Shown here piece after piece: positions 45,154 to 54,997 of a DNA stretch of 64,000 bases. Under the pieces are notes generated by a model. It had not been told where the DNA came from. It made no database searches and worked only from the letters and a program-made list of their open reading frames with translations. The stretch covers positions 558,001 to 622,000 of the forward strand of contig NZ_FPAP01000003.1 of NCBI RefSeq assembly GCF_900116415.1, written 5' to 3'. The position numbers and the translations under genes are program-made. The stretch is from Chryseobacterium formosense. GTDB lineage: Bacteria; Bacteroidota; Bacteroidia; Flavobacteriales; Weeksellaceae. Position 1 is the first letter of the stretch, and each line of letters opens with the position of its first letter.

Positions 45154-46749
45154 ATGTCAGACTTAATCAAAGAAATAGAAAAAAGAAAAACCTTCGGAAT
45201 TATCTCTCACCCCGATGCCGGAAAAACCACTCTTACAGAGAAGTTACTACTTTTCGGGGGTGCGATTCAGGAAGCGGGCGCGGTAAAATCCAACAAAATA
45301 AAAAAAGGAGCAACCTCCGATTTTATGGAAATTGAAAGGCAGAGAGGGATCTCTGTGGCAACGTCCGTGTTGGCTTTCGAATACAGAGATCACAAAATCA
45401 ATATTCTGGATACTCCGGGTCACAAGGATTTTGCAGAAGATACTTATAGAACTTTGACCGCGGTTGATTCTGTAATTGTTGTCATTGATGTTGCAAAAGG
45501 AGTTGAGGAACAGACTGAAAAACTGGTTCAGGTTTGTAGAATGAGAAACATCCCGATGTTGGTTTTCATTAATAAGCTTGACCGTGAAGGGAAAGACGCT
45601 TTCGATTTGTTGGATGAAGTTGAACAAAAATTAGGATTAACGGTTTGTCCGCTTTCTTTACCAATCGGTATGGGTAGCGACTTCCAGGGAATTTACAATA
45701 TCTGGGAAAACAATATTCAGTTATTCTTGGAAGAGAAAAAACAGAAAGTTGGTGATTCTATTAAGTTTGATGATATTAATGACACATCTATTGATGAGGT
45801 GATCGGTGAAAAAGCAGCTGCCACTTTAAGAGAAGAATTAGATTTAATTCAATCGGTTTATCCTGAATTTAATCGTGAAGATTATATGAAAGGTGATTTG
45901 CAGCCTGTTTTCTTTGGTTCTGCTTTGAATAATTTTGGAGTTCGTGAATTATTAAACGCTTTCATCGACATCGCTCCGATGCCACAGCCAAAAGAAAGCG
46001 ATACCCGTCTGGTAAAGCCTGAAGAAAGCACTTTCACAGGGTTTGTTTTCAAAATCCACGCAAATATGGATCCGAAGCACAGAGACAGGCTTGCCTTTGT
46101 GAAAATTGTTTCGGGAACATTTAAAAGAAACGAAAATTATTTATTGGTAAGAGAAGGCAAAAAAATGAAATTCTCTTCTCCAAACGCATTCTTCGCCGAC
46201 AAAAAAGAAGTAGTGGACGAAAGCTTCCCTGGAGATATTGTTGGTCTTCATGACACAGGAAGCTTCAGAATTGGTGATACGTTGACAGGTGGCGAGAAAT
46301 TAAGCTTTAAAGGTATTCCGAGCTTCTCCCCTGAACATTTCAGATATATTAATAATAATGATCCATTGAAGGCAAAACAATTGGCAAAAGGTATCGATCA
46401 GCTGATGGACGAGGGAGTTGCCCAGTTATTTACGCTTGAGATGAACAACAGAAAAATCATCGGAACCGTTGGAGCCCTTCAGTATGAAGTTATCCAATAT
46501 CGTTTGGAGCACGAATATGGTGCAAAATGTACTTATGAACCCCTTTCTATGCATAAAGCCTGTTGGGTTGAAGCTGATGAAAAATCAGACGAATTCAAAG
46601 AATTTGCAAGATTGAAACAAAGATTCTTGGCAAGAGATAAATATAACCAATTGGTTTTCCTGGCAGATTCTTCTTTTACCATTCATATGACACAGGAAAA
46701 ATTCCCAAATGTGAAACTGCATTTTATAAGTGAATTTCAAAATGCTTAA
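45154..46749 (+). CDS. prfC: Peptide chain release factor 3
   Basis: GTPase of 531 residues that frees RF1 and RF2 from the ribosome after termination. G motifs: HPDAGKTT (G1), DTPGHKDF (G3) and NKLDREG (G4). The EF-G-like domains II and III follow (KIHANMDPKHRDRLAFVKIVSG, GALQYEVIQYRLEHEYGAKC). The frame is open 40 codons upstream, but the conserved N-terminus starts at the ATG at 45154. RF3 is not universal; its presence here is worth noting. Confidence 0.96.
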   Translation: MSDLIKEIEKRKTFGIISHPDAGKTTLTEKLLLFGGAIQEAGAVKSNKIKKGATSDFMEIERQRGISVATSVLAFEYRDHKINILDTPGHKDFAEDTYRTLTAVDSVIVVIDVAKGVEEQTEKLVQVCRMRNIPMLVFINKLDREGKDAFDLLDEVEQKLGLTVCPLSLPIGMGSDFQGIYNIWENNIQLFLEEKKQKVGDSIKFDDINDTSIDEVIGEKAAATLREELDLIQSVYPEFNREDYMKGDLQPVFFGSALNNFGVRELLNAFIDIAPMPQPKESDTRLVKPEESTFTGFVFKIHANMDPKHRDRLAFVKIVSGTFKRNENYLLVREGKKMKFSSPNAFFADKKEVVDESFPGDIVGLHDTGSFRIGDTLTGGEKLSFKGIPSFSPEHFRYINNNDPLKAKQLAKGIDQLMDEGVAQLFTLEMNNRKIIGTVGALQYEVIQYRLEHEYGAKCTYEPLSMHKACWVEADEKSDEFKEFARLKQRFLARDKYNQLVFLADSSFTIHMTQEKFPNVKLHFISEFQNA

Positions 46750-46780
46750 TCAGTATTAAATCTGATGAGTTTAAAATAAC

Positions 46781-46808
46781 AACCCGCTAAGTCTTTACTT
46801 AGCGGGTT
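46781..46808. terminator. Bidirectional terminator between prfC and the reprolysin-like protease
   Basis: AACCCGCTAAGT / ACTTAGCGGGTT perfect 12-bp stem, 4-base loop, T-rich on both sides. Confidence 0.88.
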
Positions 46809-46831
46809 TATTATTATTGATAATTATAATC

Positions 46832-49183
46832 TTATTTTCTAAGCATCAATAGCTTCTTAACAATTTTCTCTCCCTGTAGCTCAACTTCGATCATGTAAGC
46901 TTCAGTAGGTAAATGTGTCAGATCAATTTTCTCTAAATGCTCTGCGAAGAAAAGGCGATTTCTCTTAGGAATTACAAGCTTCCCATCCATTGCATAAATA
47001 GTATACGAGAATGCATAAGGTGCAAGCGGACTTAGTCTAGGGAAATCTAATTTGATGTAAACATACCCGTCATAAGAAGGAATAGGATAAATCATTAAAC
47101 CTTGGTAAACAATAGAAGGTGAAGTTCCCGGTGTTCCAGGAGTACCCGGTGTACCCGGAGTTCCAGGGTTGGGAATTGGCGGCACCACAACAGCAGAAGA
47201 ATTAACTGTGAAATTCTGTGAATTTACATTTAAAAACACGTTTTCTACCGCTTTCACCATGATTCTTGAAGTGGTACTGTTACCTAAACCTCCCGGAACG
47301 TTGAACGTATGAGTTCCGTCATTTGGTGTACTTGCAACCAAAATATGAGGGAAAGTAAGACCGCCGTCAGTCGACAACAAAATACTTACGTTTGGTGTGC
47401 TTACCGGAGCAGTTGTTGTGTTCGCAACATCCCAAGTTACAGTCTGAGATTGTCCTTCCGTCCACACAGTTCCCACAGTATTTTGAGAAGTTACCACAAA
47501 AGGACCTGCCGTATCAATAACGGTGAGTTTTACATCATCACGTCCCGTTTGCCCTCCAAGTGAATTATTATCTCTTACCATGACAGAGAAATTTAAAGCT
47601 CTGGCAACAGAAGAAAGTTTTTCCCACGCTTTTACATCTGCCGGATTCACTATTGCTGGATTATAACCCGAAACAATCGTTGAAAGTCTTGGGAAATATC
47701 TTGATGGTGAAGCTGTAGGCATTACAGATCTGAAAAGAGGTCCGACCGTATTTGTCGGTTGAGGAGGCATTGGAGCAACACCCGCATCAATCTGTTCCCA
47801 TGTATATGTTAACGGGTCATTATTAGGATCTGTTGCTGTTGCTGTTAACAAAAACGGTGTGCTCTTCGGAATATTTCTGTCTAAACCAGCATTTACAACC
47901 GGTTCTCCGTTTGCAATTGAAGTTTTAACTCCACAAGTTGATGTAGCACCTGATGTCAGTCTGGTGTACATCTCATTAATGCTTATCGAATGGAAATATG
48001 CATCACTGTTTGACTGAACATTGGGAGGACAAATACCCGCATACCCCATGATTGAACTTGCACTTCCCGGCTCAATAGTCGTAGGCACATTTCTGTTGCA
48101 GTTATTGTTTTGAGTATGCATTGCGCCAAACTGGTGACCCATTTCATGGGCAACATAATCTATTACGAAAGGATCTCCAACCGGAACGGCAGATCCCGTT
48201 ACACCACCTGCTTTACTTCCCCCGCAGATTGAAGGTGTTGCCGCAAGACCATTGTCATTTCCTGCGTTTGCCTGGAAGAATAAGTGACCGATGTCATAAT
48301 TAGCCGCACCTATAATATTATTTGTAACCGTAATATTTTCACTCAACATCTGCCCTGCATCCAACGCATTAAATGTATCTGTACTGATAAAAAACAAAGC
48401 ATCTGTATTGGCAATAAGCTGTAATCTTACCGCAATATCCCTTTCAAAAACCTGATTTAATCTGGTTACCGCTAAATTTACTGCCGCAAGTACAGCCGCT
48501 TTTTTCTGAGCATCCGTTCCTGAACCTACACCCGCCTGTCCAGCAATGTAAGCTGTATATTCTGTGGTTGTAGTAATGGCAAGACGATACTTTCTGTTTA
48601 ATCCGTCGATCACCGTTTTTTGATTGAGAGCAGATTCTTTCAGCTCGCTGTCCCCATTAAAAAGACATTCAAACTGGTTGAGAGAAGATGCTTTTTTTCG
48701 GTCGTAGATTTTATACACTTGATTATCTTTTGTATAAGAATCAATGTAATAAATCCCTTCGTTATTCGAGATCATCCCGTTAAAACCGAAGTAAGGATCA
48801 ATGGTAAATCTGATAGCAGATGATTTATCCCCTTTTTTAAATCCTATATAAGATTTGATTTCGGAATATCTGTTCTGAAGATCAGGATGCATTGTTGATG
48901 ACTCATAAACTTCGTAGGTATCATAACTTCCAGCAAGATTCGGGAAATTCATCAATATCCCTTTACGACTGGAGCTATAATCTCTGTCAGCAACATTCAT
49001 CAATTGGTTTTGAATATCCTGAATATTCAGTGTAAAAAGAGAATAGTCTGTAATTCTCACATTATTCTCACGAACTTCACTGTTGTTGATATTAGAATCA
49101 AATTTCTTCCAGTGATTCTTCTGAGCAAAACCTGCTGCAGAAAACAAAAGTAAAGTACCCAGAACGAGTAGTTTTTTCTTCAT
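46832..49183 (-). CDS. Secreted reprolysin-like (M12B-type) metalloprotease with T9SS tail
   Basis: Protein of 783 residues with signal peptide ending GFAQ. A propeptide (about 20-195) precedes a metzincin domain with the zinc site His346-Glu347-x-x-His350-x(5)-His356 in HEMGHQFGAMH and a Met-turn in SIMGYAG. Then come a PKD-like domain (NDPLTYTWEQIDAG), an Ig-like domain (QTVTWDVANTTT, STDGG), a PGTPGTPGTPG linker near residue 680, and a T9SS type A-like sorting domain (LMIYPIPSYDGYVYI ... EKIVKKLLMLRK). It is secreted to the surface or medium. A small exported protein gene lies 16 bases upstream, likely cotranscribed. Confidence 0.9.
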   Translation of the reverse strand: MKKKLLVLGTLLLFSAAGFAQKNHWKKFDSNINNSEVRENNVRITDYSLFTLNIQDIQNQLMNVADRDYSSSRKGILMNFPNLAGSYDTYEVYESSTMHPDLQNRYSEIKSYIGFKKGDKSSAIRFTIDPYFGFNGMISNNEGIYYIDSYTKDNQVYKIYDRKKASSLNQFECLFNGDSELKESALNQKTVIDGLNRKYRLAITTTTEYTAYIAGQAGVGSGTDAQKKAAVLAAVNLAVTRLNQVFERDIAVRLQLIANTDALFFISTDTFNALDAGQMLSENITVTNNIIGAANYDIGHLFFQANAGNDNGLAATPSICGGSKAGGVTGSAVPVGDPFVIDYVAHEMGHQFGAMHTQNNNCNRNVPTTIEPGSASSIMGYAGICPPNVQSNSDAYFHSISINEMYTRLTSGATSTCGVKTSIANGEPVVNAGLDRNIPKSTPFLLTATATDPNNDPLTYTWEQIDAGVAPMPPQPTNTVGPLFRSVMPTASPSRYFPRLSTIVSGYNPAIVNPADVKAWEKLSSVARALNFSVMVRDNNSLGGQTGRDDVKLTVIDTAGPFVVTSQNTVGTVWTEGQSQTVTWDVANTTTAPVSTPNVSILLSTDGGLTFPHILVASTPNDGTHTFNVPGGLGNSTTSRIMVKAVENVFLNVNSQNFTVNSSAVVVPPIPNPGTPGTPGTPGTPGTSPSIVYQGLMIYPIPSYDGYVYIKLDFPRLSPLAPYAFSYTIYAMDGKLVIPKRNRLFFAEHLEKIDLTHLPTEAYMIEVELQGEKIVKKLLMLRK

Positions 49184-49199
49184 ATATTTTTTTATTTTT

Positions 49200-49694
49200 T
49201 TAAATATTAACGGCTACGAGTTTTACACTTTTAGGAATATTTCCTTTTATTTTTAAAATCAGAATAGGATTTTTTTGTTTCTCGGCTAAATATTCATCAT
49301 TTGAAACTTCTTTATAATAAACATGTAAGACAGAGTCATTTTCTTTTATTTCAGTAACCTCAATATCTCCGAAAATCTGCTTTTTCATTATTGGTTTTAA
49401 TACTAAAAGAAATTCATCATCCGAAATTGTAGGAATAGGTGCTGATCTGGAAAATTTTTTATCATCCAGTTGTTTATAAATCGCTAAAGTTTCATTAAAA
49501 GTTGTAATGATTGTTGCCTCTTTTAATGATACCTCTCTATTCAGCCTTCTCACTTCGGAAAACTCTACCGATTTATTTTTTTCAGTCATTGAAACCCTTT
49601 GATTTAAATCATTTTTTAAGCCCGCAGAGTTTGTGCAATTATTCCCTAACGCAACAAACAAAAACGAGAAAACAATCAGACAAAGGAATTTCAT
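49200..49694 (-). CDS. Small exported protein of unknown function
   Basis: Protein of 164 residues with an N-terminal hydrophobic signal (MKFLCLIVFSFLFVALG) and then a mature part rich in charged residues (TEKNKSVEFSEVRRLNREVS, KPIMKKQIFGDIEVTEIKEN). Not recognised. It comes first in a two-gene operon with the secreted reprolysin-like protease, 16 bases between them. An inhibitor, chaperone or propeptide-like partner of the protease is an attractive but untested idea. It may be a lipoprotein (Cys20), but GNNC is a poor lipobox. Confidence 0.7.
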   Translation of the reverse strand: MKFLCLIVFSFLFVALGNNCTNSAGLKNDLNQRVSMTEKNKSVEFSEVRRLNREVSLKEATIITTFNETLAIYKQLDDKKFSRSAPIPTISDDEFLLVLKPIMKKQIFGDIEVTEIKENDSVLHVYYKEVSNDEYLAEKQKNPILILKIKGNIPKSVKLVAVNI

Positions 49695-49711
49695 ATCAAA
49701 CTCTTAAAAAG

Positions 49712-49719
49712 CAAAGTTA
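49712..49719 (-). promoter_or_regulatory. -7 promoter box of the protease operon
   Basis: TAACTTTG on the minus strand, 18 bases before the ATG at 49694. A TTG lies 16 bases further upstream, slightly short of the usual 19. Confidence 0.45.
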
Positions 49720-49913
49720 AATATTATTATATTTCCAAAGAAAAAAAACTTTTAACATTTTTTATAATTTATTAAATCCGTTGTAAAATACCATATTTTA
49801 ATTTACAAAAAGCTCATTATCAATGAAATAAAATTTTACCAAAATCATACATTTCTTTTACAATCATTACAAAAAATTCAACCATAATTTTACTTCAACA
49901 AAAAAATAATCTT

Positions 49914-50831
49914 ATGAAAAAGTTCATTTTATTAGTTGCGGTATCAAGCATGTTTATCATGTGTAAAAAAGGTGAAGCAGCAACATCTCAGTTAGAAGAT
50001 GCGATAAGCAGCACAGATAGTGCCGTTACAAAGGTTAGTGAGAAAATTAATTCAATTAATGATGAAGCGAATGCAGTTTTTGATTCTGCAAGTATCCGAA
50101 TTAAAGACTTCGAAAAAACAAAAAGTGAAGCCGAACAGAAAATCGAAGCAACTTCCAAAAGCATTGATTCTTTATCAGATAAAATTATCCATCTGAAGCT
50201 TGAGTCTAAAACTGAAAAGAAAGATTCTGCTGAGAAGAAAATCGTCGTGAACGTTCCTGCTCCGAAAGTCATTAAAGAAACCAAAATTGTTTATAAAAAC
50301 AAACCACAAGTTCATGAACCTATTTCTAAAAATAAAATGATAAAAACAGGTGTTCTGGAATTGAATGTGAATGATGCCGAAACCGCAAAAGAAATTGTAA
50401 AAGAAGAGGTAAGAAAATATGACGGTTTTATAAAAAGCGAAAATATTTCTTTAAACAACAATGAAAATAAAACGGCTTATTTAAGAGTAAAAGTTCCGAT
50501 CCAGAAATTTGATTATCTGATGGATGATTTGAGCTACAACATCGGTGAGGTTGAAAATAAAGGAATTGATGTAACCGGACAGGATTTTGTAAATAATACG
50601 ATGTGTGATGTTGAAATTACGCTTTACGGAATTACAAAAACTGCTTTGGTAAAAAATGAACCTGAAACTTTTGGCGGAAAATCTCTTGCTGCCGTTTCTT
50701 CCGGATGGAATGTTATTACCTCAATTTTCCTGTTTATCCTCCCGCTTTGGCCACTTTTTGTAATCGCAGGAATTGGGTATTATTTTTACAAAAAGAAAAC
50801 CAGTAATCAATCCGGAAATCATTCCAATTAA
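49914..50831 (+). CDS. DUF4349 lipoprotein
   Basis: Protein of 305 residues with a lipoprotein signal (lipid on Cys17, FIMCKKG). An Asp/Glu/Lys-rich helical stretch (about 25-110, SEKINSINDEANAVFDS, EKTKSEAEQKIEATSKS) precedes the DUF4349 domain (about 140-285: MIKTGVLELNVNDAETAKE, YDGFIKSENIS, LRVKVPIQKFDYLMDDL, GEVENKGIDVTGQD). One C-terminal membrane helix follows (LFILPLWPLFVIAGIGYYFY). The lipid anchor and the C-terminal helix would tie both ends to a membrane. Function unknown. Confidence 0.85.
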   Translation: MKKFILLVAVSSMFIMCKKGEAATSQLEDAISSTDSAVTKVSEKINSINDEANAVFDSASIRIKDFEKTKSEAEQKIEATSKSIDSLSDKIIHLKLESKTEKKDSAEKKIVVNVPAPKVIKETKIVYKNKPQVHEPISKNKMIKTGVLELNVNDAETAKEIVKEEVRKYDGFIKSENISLNNNENKTAYLRVKVPIQKFDYLMDDLSYNIGEVENKGIDVTGQDFVNNTMCDVEITLYGITKTALVKNEPETFGGKSLAAVSSGWNVITSIFLFILPLWPLFVIAGIGYYFYKKKTSNQSGNHSN

Positions 50832-50943
50832 GAATAAATTAATTTTTAAGTAAATTTTAAGGGAATAATTTACCAAGTAATCGGTTTTTCTATTAATTTT
50901 ATCACCTCATAATATTATTAATATTTGTGGTTTGGTGAAAGTA

Positions 50944-50967
50944 AAAGGCTCTCGATTGAGAGCCTTT
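50944..50967. terminator. Bidirectional terminator after the DUF4349 gene
   Basis: AAAGGCTCTC / GAGAGCCTTT perfect 10-bp stem with GATT loop, between converging genes. Confidence 0.8.
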
Positions 50968-50979
50968 ACTGTTATACTG

Positions 50980-51345
50980 TTATTTCATATTCACTACTTT
51001 GTCTACGACATATCTTGTGTTTCCACGCCACGGCAGAGCGCCTTTGTATTCTTTATAATGAAGATCAAAGACTTTCCCGCTGTTGAGTTCCAATTGTTTG
51101 AAAACTTCCGGGTCAGAAATAGAAAATTCAAACTCATAGCTTGTAATTGTTCCGGTTTTTCCTTTTCCAAAACCTTCCTGAATTAATTTCCCTTCATACG
51201 TTTTAAAAACATATCCTTTTTTAATTGCATAATTAAGGTAACCTGATTTCACTCCTTCTCCGAAAACGAAGAAAAATTTATACCAGACGAAAACTCCAAC
51301 AAGTAGTAAAATTACTCCAACGGTGATCCACAAAGATTTTTTCAT
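50980..51345 (-). CDS. Small membrane-anchored protein of unknown function
   Basis: Protein of 121 residues with one N-terminal membrane helix (LWITVGVILLLVGVFVWYKFFFVF) and a C-terminal soluble part with GYLNYAIKKGYVFKTYEGKLIQEG and HYKEYKGALPWRGNTRYVV. It resembles short Flavobacteriia proteins that databases sometimes mislabel as 6-phosphogluconate dehydrogenase; no dehydrogenase fold is present. Third gene of a minus-strand run with the acyl-CoA dehydrogenase. Confidence 0.75.
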   Translation of the reverse strand: MKKSLWITVGVILLLVGVFVWYKFFFVFGEGVKSGYLNYAIKKGYVFKTYEGKLIQEGFGKGKTGTITSYEFEFSISDPEVFKQLELNSGKVFDLHYKEYKGALPWRGNTRYVVDKVVNMK

Positions 51346-51370
51346 AAGTAGTGTTTTGTTTTAAATATAA

Positions 51371-51787
51371 TTACATTTCATACTTGTTAATAAAGATTTC
51401 TAATTTATCTTTATCTAAGTTTCCGTCATTTGAAAAAACTTTTTCCTTCAAAAGCCATTGAATTAAGTTTTTCATCATGCTCTTAGAACCTAATCCAGCT
51501 ATTTTTTCAAAATTGGTTGAGCTAAATTTCACGCCAATACCAACAAAATTAAATACCATATAATCGTCTGATTCATAAGCTGTACCGTTATCTTTAAATT
51601 GAAGGTTCAATACTTCATCATTCTTTAAATCGAATAATGAATATTCAACAAAACTCTGTTTTTCATATTTAAAGACTTCTTTATTATCTATAACAACTTT
51701 ATCTTTAGTTAGTTTTAAGTCTTGAGCAGAAATAAAACCATTTATTAAAGCCATAAAAAATAATGATAAAAGAATTTTTTTCATCAT
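51371..51787 (-). CDS. Small exported protein of unknown function
   Basis: Protein of 138 residues with a signal peptide ending FISAQ (about 1-22), then LKLTKDKVVIDNKEVFKYEK and a hydrophobic YMVFNFVGIGVKF strand. Not recognised. Two ATGs in a row (51787 and 51784) could start it. It follows the acyl-CoA dehydrogenase gene by 13 bases and precedes the 121-residue protein gene by 25. Confidence 0.75.
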   Translation of the reverse strand: MMKKILLSLFFMALINGFISAQDLKLTKDKVVIDNKEVFKYEKQSFVEYSLFDLKNDEVLNLQFKDNGTAYESDDYMVFNFVGIGVKFSSTNFEKIAGLGSKSMMKNLIQWLLKEKVFSNDGNLDKDKLEIFINKYEM

Positions 51788-51800
51788 TTAATTATTAGAA

Positions 51801-52940
51801 TTATTTTGAAATACTTCTAGAAATCACAATTTTCTGGATTTCAGAAGTTCCTTCATAGATCTGAGTGATTTTTGCATCTCTCATCATTCTTTCTACGTGA
51901 TATTCTTTTACATATCCGTATCCACCGTGAATTTGCACCGCTTCAATTGTAGTGTCCATCGCAACCTGAGAAGCGTATAGTTTTGCCATTGCTCCACTTT
52001 CAGAAATGTCTTTTCCGGCATCTTTTTCACAAGCAGCCTTGAAGCAAAGCATTCTTGCAGCCGTAATCTGAGTTGCCATATCTGCCAATTTAAAAGCAAT
52101 CGCCTGGTGATTGATAATTTCAGTTTTGAAAGCTTTTCTTGTTTTAGCATATTTTAAAGCCAATTCGTAAGCTCCAGAAGCGATACCTAAAGCCTGAGAA
52201 GCAATACCGATTCTACCACCGTTCAATACAGCCATTGCAAAATTGAATCCGAAACCGTCTTCACCGATTCTGTTTTCTTTCGGTACTTTTACGTTGTTGA
52301 AGATCAAAGAATGCGTATCACTTCCTCTGATTCCCAACTTGTCTTCTTTTAATCCGATTTCGAAACCTTCCCAACCTCTTTCAACGATGAAAGCATTGAT
52401 TCCTTTATGTTTTTTTTCAGGATCAGTTTGAGCGATGACGATATAATAAGAAGCCGTTCCACCATTGGTGATCCAGTTTTTGATACCGTTTAATAAATAG
52501 TAATCTCCTTTATCTTCAGCAGTCGTTTTCTGAGAAGTTGCATCAGAACCTGCTTCAGGTTCAGACAAAGCAAAAGCTCCGATTACCTGTCCGCTTGCAA
52601 GCGGCGTAAGATATTTTACTTTTTGTTCTTCAGAGGCAAATTTTTCAAGACCTGCACATACCAAAGAGTTGTTTACAGACATTACAACAGCCGCAGAAGC
52701 ATCAATTTTTGCAATCTCTTCCATCGCCAAAACATAAGAAACACTATCCATTCCGGCACCACCGTATTTAGGATCAACCATCATTCCTAAAAGCCCCATC
52801 TCCCCCATTTTTTTCACTTGCTCAGTCGGAAATTTCTGATCACGATCTCTTTCGATAACCTCCGGTAATAGCTCGTTTTGTGCAAAATCTCTCGCTGCCT
52901 GCTGAATCATCAGCTGTTCTTCTGATAAATTAAAGTCCAT
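51801..52940 (-). CDS. Acyl-CoA dehydrogenase
   Basis: FAD enzyme of 379 residues, the usual length, that makes the 2,3-enoyl-CoA in fatty acid or branched-chain degradation. It has the FAD-binding FALSEPEAGSDA and NWITNGG, the catalytic Glu in IYEGTSEIQ, and IQIHGG-like QIHGGYGYVKEY. It is of the short/medium-chain butyryl-CoA type. It begins a minus-strand run with two small unknowns and is divergent from the acyl-CoA synthetase gene. Confidence 0.95.
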   Translation of the reverse strand: MDFNLSEEQLMIQQAARDFAQNELLPEVIERDRDQKFPTEQVKKMGEMGLLGMMVDPKYGGAGMDSVSYVLAMEEIAKIDASAAVVMSVNNSLVCAGLEKFASEEQKVKYLTPLASGQVIGAFALSEPEAGSDATSQKTTAEDKGDYYLLNGIKNWITNGGTASYYIVIAQTDPEKKHKGINAFIVERGWEGFEIGLKEDKLGIRGSDTHSLIFNNVKVPKENRIGEDGFGFNFAMAVLNGGRIGIASQALGIASGAYELALKYAKTRKAFKTEIINHQAIAFKLADMATQITAARMLCFKAACEKDAGKDISESGAMAKLYASQVAMDTTIEAVQIHGGYGYVKEYHVERMMRDAKITQIYEGTSEIQKIVISRSISK

Positions 52941-53168
52941 AAAAATTTTCTATTATATGGTCGCTAATTTACACTTTTTGTACAAATCTGAAAACAGAAT
53001 TAATAATTTGAAATTAGGCTCATTAAATTATATTCATTAAAATCAAATTAAAATTAAATTATAGAACATATTATGGCATACATTTTACTAATTTTTAAAT
53101 CATTAGTTCTAATTTCCGCAATTAAAAAAAATGCTTATATTTAAAATTCTAACTATATAATAAATACC

Positions 53169-54947
53169 ATGTCTATAAAAAGATTATTCGATATACCCCA
53201 TTATGCGCTACAGCATTTTCCTAAAAGTGACATGTTTGTTACAAAATATCACGGAGAATGGAAAAAAACGTCGACCCAGGAGTTTATCAATCAGGGAAAT
53301 AAAATTTCGAGAGGGCTTTTAAAGCTTGGCATTAAACCTGGTGATAAAATTGCGCTCATCACCACAAATTCCCGTACTGAATGGGCAGTAATGGATCTTG
53401 GACTTTCACAGATCGGTGTGGTTTCCGTTCCCGTTTACCCGAGTATTTCACCGGAAGACTATGAATTTATCTTTAATAATGCTGAAATTAAATACTGCTT
53501 TGTTTCCGATAAGGATCTTCTGGATAAAGTCATGAAGATTAAACATAATGTTGCGAGCTTGCAGGGCGTTTTCACTTTCGACAACATCAGCGGAGCAGCC
53601 AACTGGAAGGAGATTCTTGACTTGGGTGAAGACGATTCTACCCAAATTGAAGTGGAAGATCTTTCAAAAGCCATTAATCCCGAAGATTTAGCAACCTTAA
53701 TTTATACTTCCGGAACAACTGGAAAACCGAAAGGCGTAATGCTGACTCACGAAAATATTGTTTCGAATGTTTTAGGTTCAATTCCTAGAATACCTAAGAA
53801 AAAAAGTTTAGATTATAAAGATACACGTGTTTTAAGCTTCTTACCGATCTGCCATATTTTTGAAAGGATGCTGTTTTATCTTTTCCAATACAATGGTTTC
53901 TCCATTTGGTTTGCAGAGAGCATCGAAAAAATGGGTGAAAATGTAAAAGAAGTAAAACCTCATTACATGAGTGTTGTTCCAAGACTGGTAGAAAAAGTTT
54001 ACGATAAAATCTATGCAACCGGTTCTTCTGCGGGCGGAATTAAACAGAAAATTTTCTTCTGGGCATTAGATATAATCCAAAAAAAGAAAGAGGTTTCAAA
54101 ACCTTCGGGATTGTTTGAAATCATTGCCGATAAATTAGTCTTTAAAAAATGGAGAGAAGGTTTAGGCGGCGAGATCATCACTTTGGTTTCCGGTTCAGCA
54201 GCTTTATCGAAAAGATTAAATTTGATGTTTCAAAACGCTGGAATTCCTATTCTGGAAGGTTATGGTTTAACAGAAACTTCGCCTGTAATTTCGGTAAATT
54301 CTTTCGGAAAAATGAAAATTGGAACTGTAGGTCATCCTCTGGATAATTTAACGGTAAAAATTCAGGAAGACGGTGAAATTACGGTAAAAGGTCCTTCTGT
54401 TTTTAAAAGCTATTTTAAAAATGAAGAACAAACTAAAGAAACGTTCACAGAAGACGGATTTTTCAAAACAGGGGACATCGGTCACATCGACAGCGAAGGA
54501 TTTTTACAGATTACCGACCGTAAAAAGGAAATGTTTAAAACTTCCGGAGGAAAATATATTGCTCCGCAAACGATTGAAAATTTAGCCAAAGCTTCAAAAT
54601 TTATTGAACAGATCATGGTTGTAGGAGACGGTGAGAAAATGCCGACTGCTTTGGTTCAGCCTGATTTTGAATTTGCTAAAAGCTGGGCAATGAGAAACAA
54701 TCTCAGCATCGGAACAACACCCGCTGAAATTGCAAAAAGTCCTGAATTAAAAGCGAGAATTGAAAAAGAGATTGATGATATCAACGAACATTTAGGTAAT
54801 TGGGAAAAAATCAAAAAAATTGAACTGACGCCTGAAGTTTGGGCAATTGAATCCGGACTTTTGACACCAACTTTAAAGTTGAAAAGAAAAGCAATTAAAG
54901 AGAAATTTACTGATCTGTATAATAAGATGTATGAACATCATGAATAA
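53169..54947 (+). CDS. Long-chain acyl-CoA synthetase
   Basis: AMP-forming ligase of 592 residues that activates fatty acids with ATP and CoA. It has P-loop YTSGTTGKPKGVMLTH, the A5 motif EGYGLTETSPVIS, A7 KTGDIGHID and A8 ITDRKKEMFKTSGGKYIAP. The lid Lys is near KLKRKAI at the C-terminus. It is divergent from the acyl-CoA dehydrogenase and so pairs with it functionally in beta-oxidation. Its terminator is clear. Confidence 0.94.
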   Translation: MSIKRLFDIPHYALQHFPKSDMFVTKYHGEWKKTSTQEFINQGNKISRGLLKLGIKPGDKIALITTNSRTEWAVMDLGLSQIGVVSVPVYPSISPEDYEFIFNNAEIKYCFVSDKDLLDKVMKIKHNVASLQGVFTFDNISGAANWKEILDLGEDDSTQIEVEDLSKAINPEDLATLIYTSGTTGKPKGVMLTHENIVSNVLGSIPRIPKKKSLDYKDTRVLSFLPICHIFERMLFYLFQYNGFSIWFAESIEKMGENVKEVKPHYMSVVPRLVEKVYDKIYATGSSAGGIKQKIFFWALDIIQKKKEVSKPSGLFEIIADKLVFKKWREGLGGEIITLVSGSAALSKRLNLMFQNAGIPILEGYGLTETSPVISVNSFGKMKIGTVGHPLDNLTVKIQEDGEITVKGPSVFKSYFKNEEQTKETFTEDGFFKTGDIGHIDSEGFLQITDRKKEMFKTSGGKYIAPQTIENLAKASKFIEQIMVVGDGEKMPTALVQPDFEFAKSWAMRNNLSIGTTPAEIAKSPELKARIEKEIDDINEHLGNWEKIKKIELTPEVWAIESGLLTPTLKLKRKAIKEKFTDLYNKMYEHHE

Positions 54948-54951
54948 TATG

Positions 54952-54979
54952 AAACCGCTTCTTTTGAGGCGGTTTTTTT
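54952..54979 (+). terminator. Terminator of the acyl-CoA synthetase gene
   Basis: AAACCGCTTC / GAGGCGGTTT stem (one G-U pair), TTTT loop, then a T run. Confidence 0.85.
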
Positions 54980-54997
54980 TGATTTAAACACTAATGA

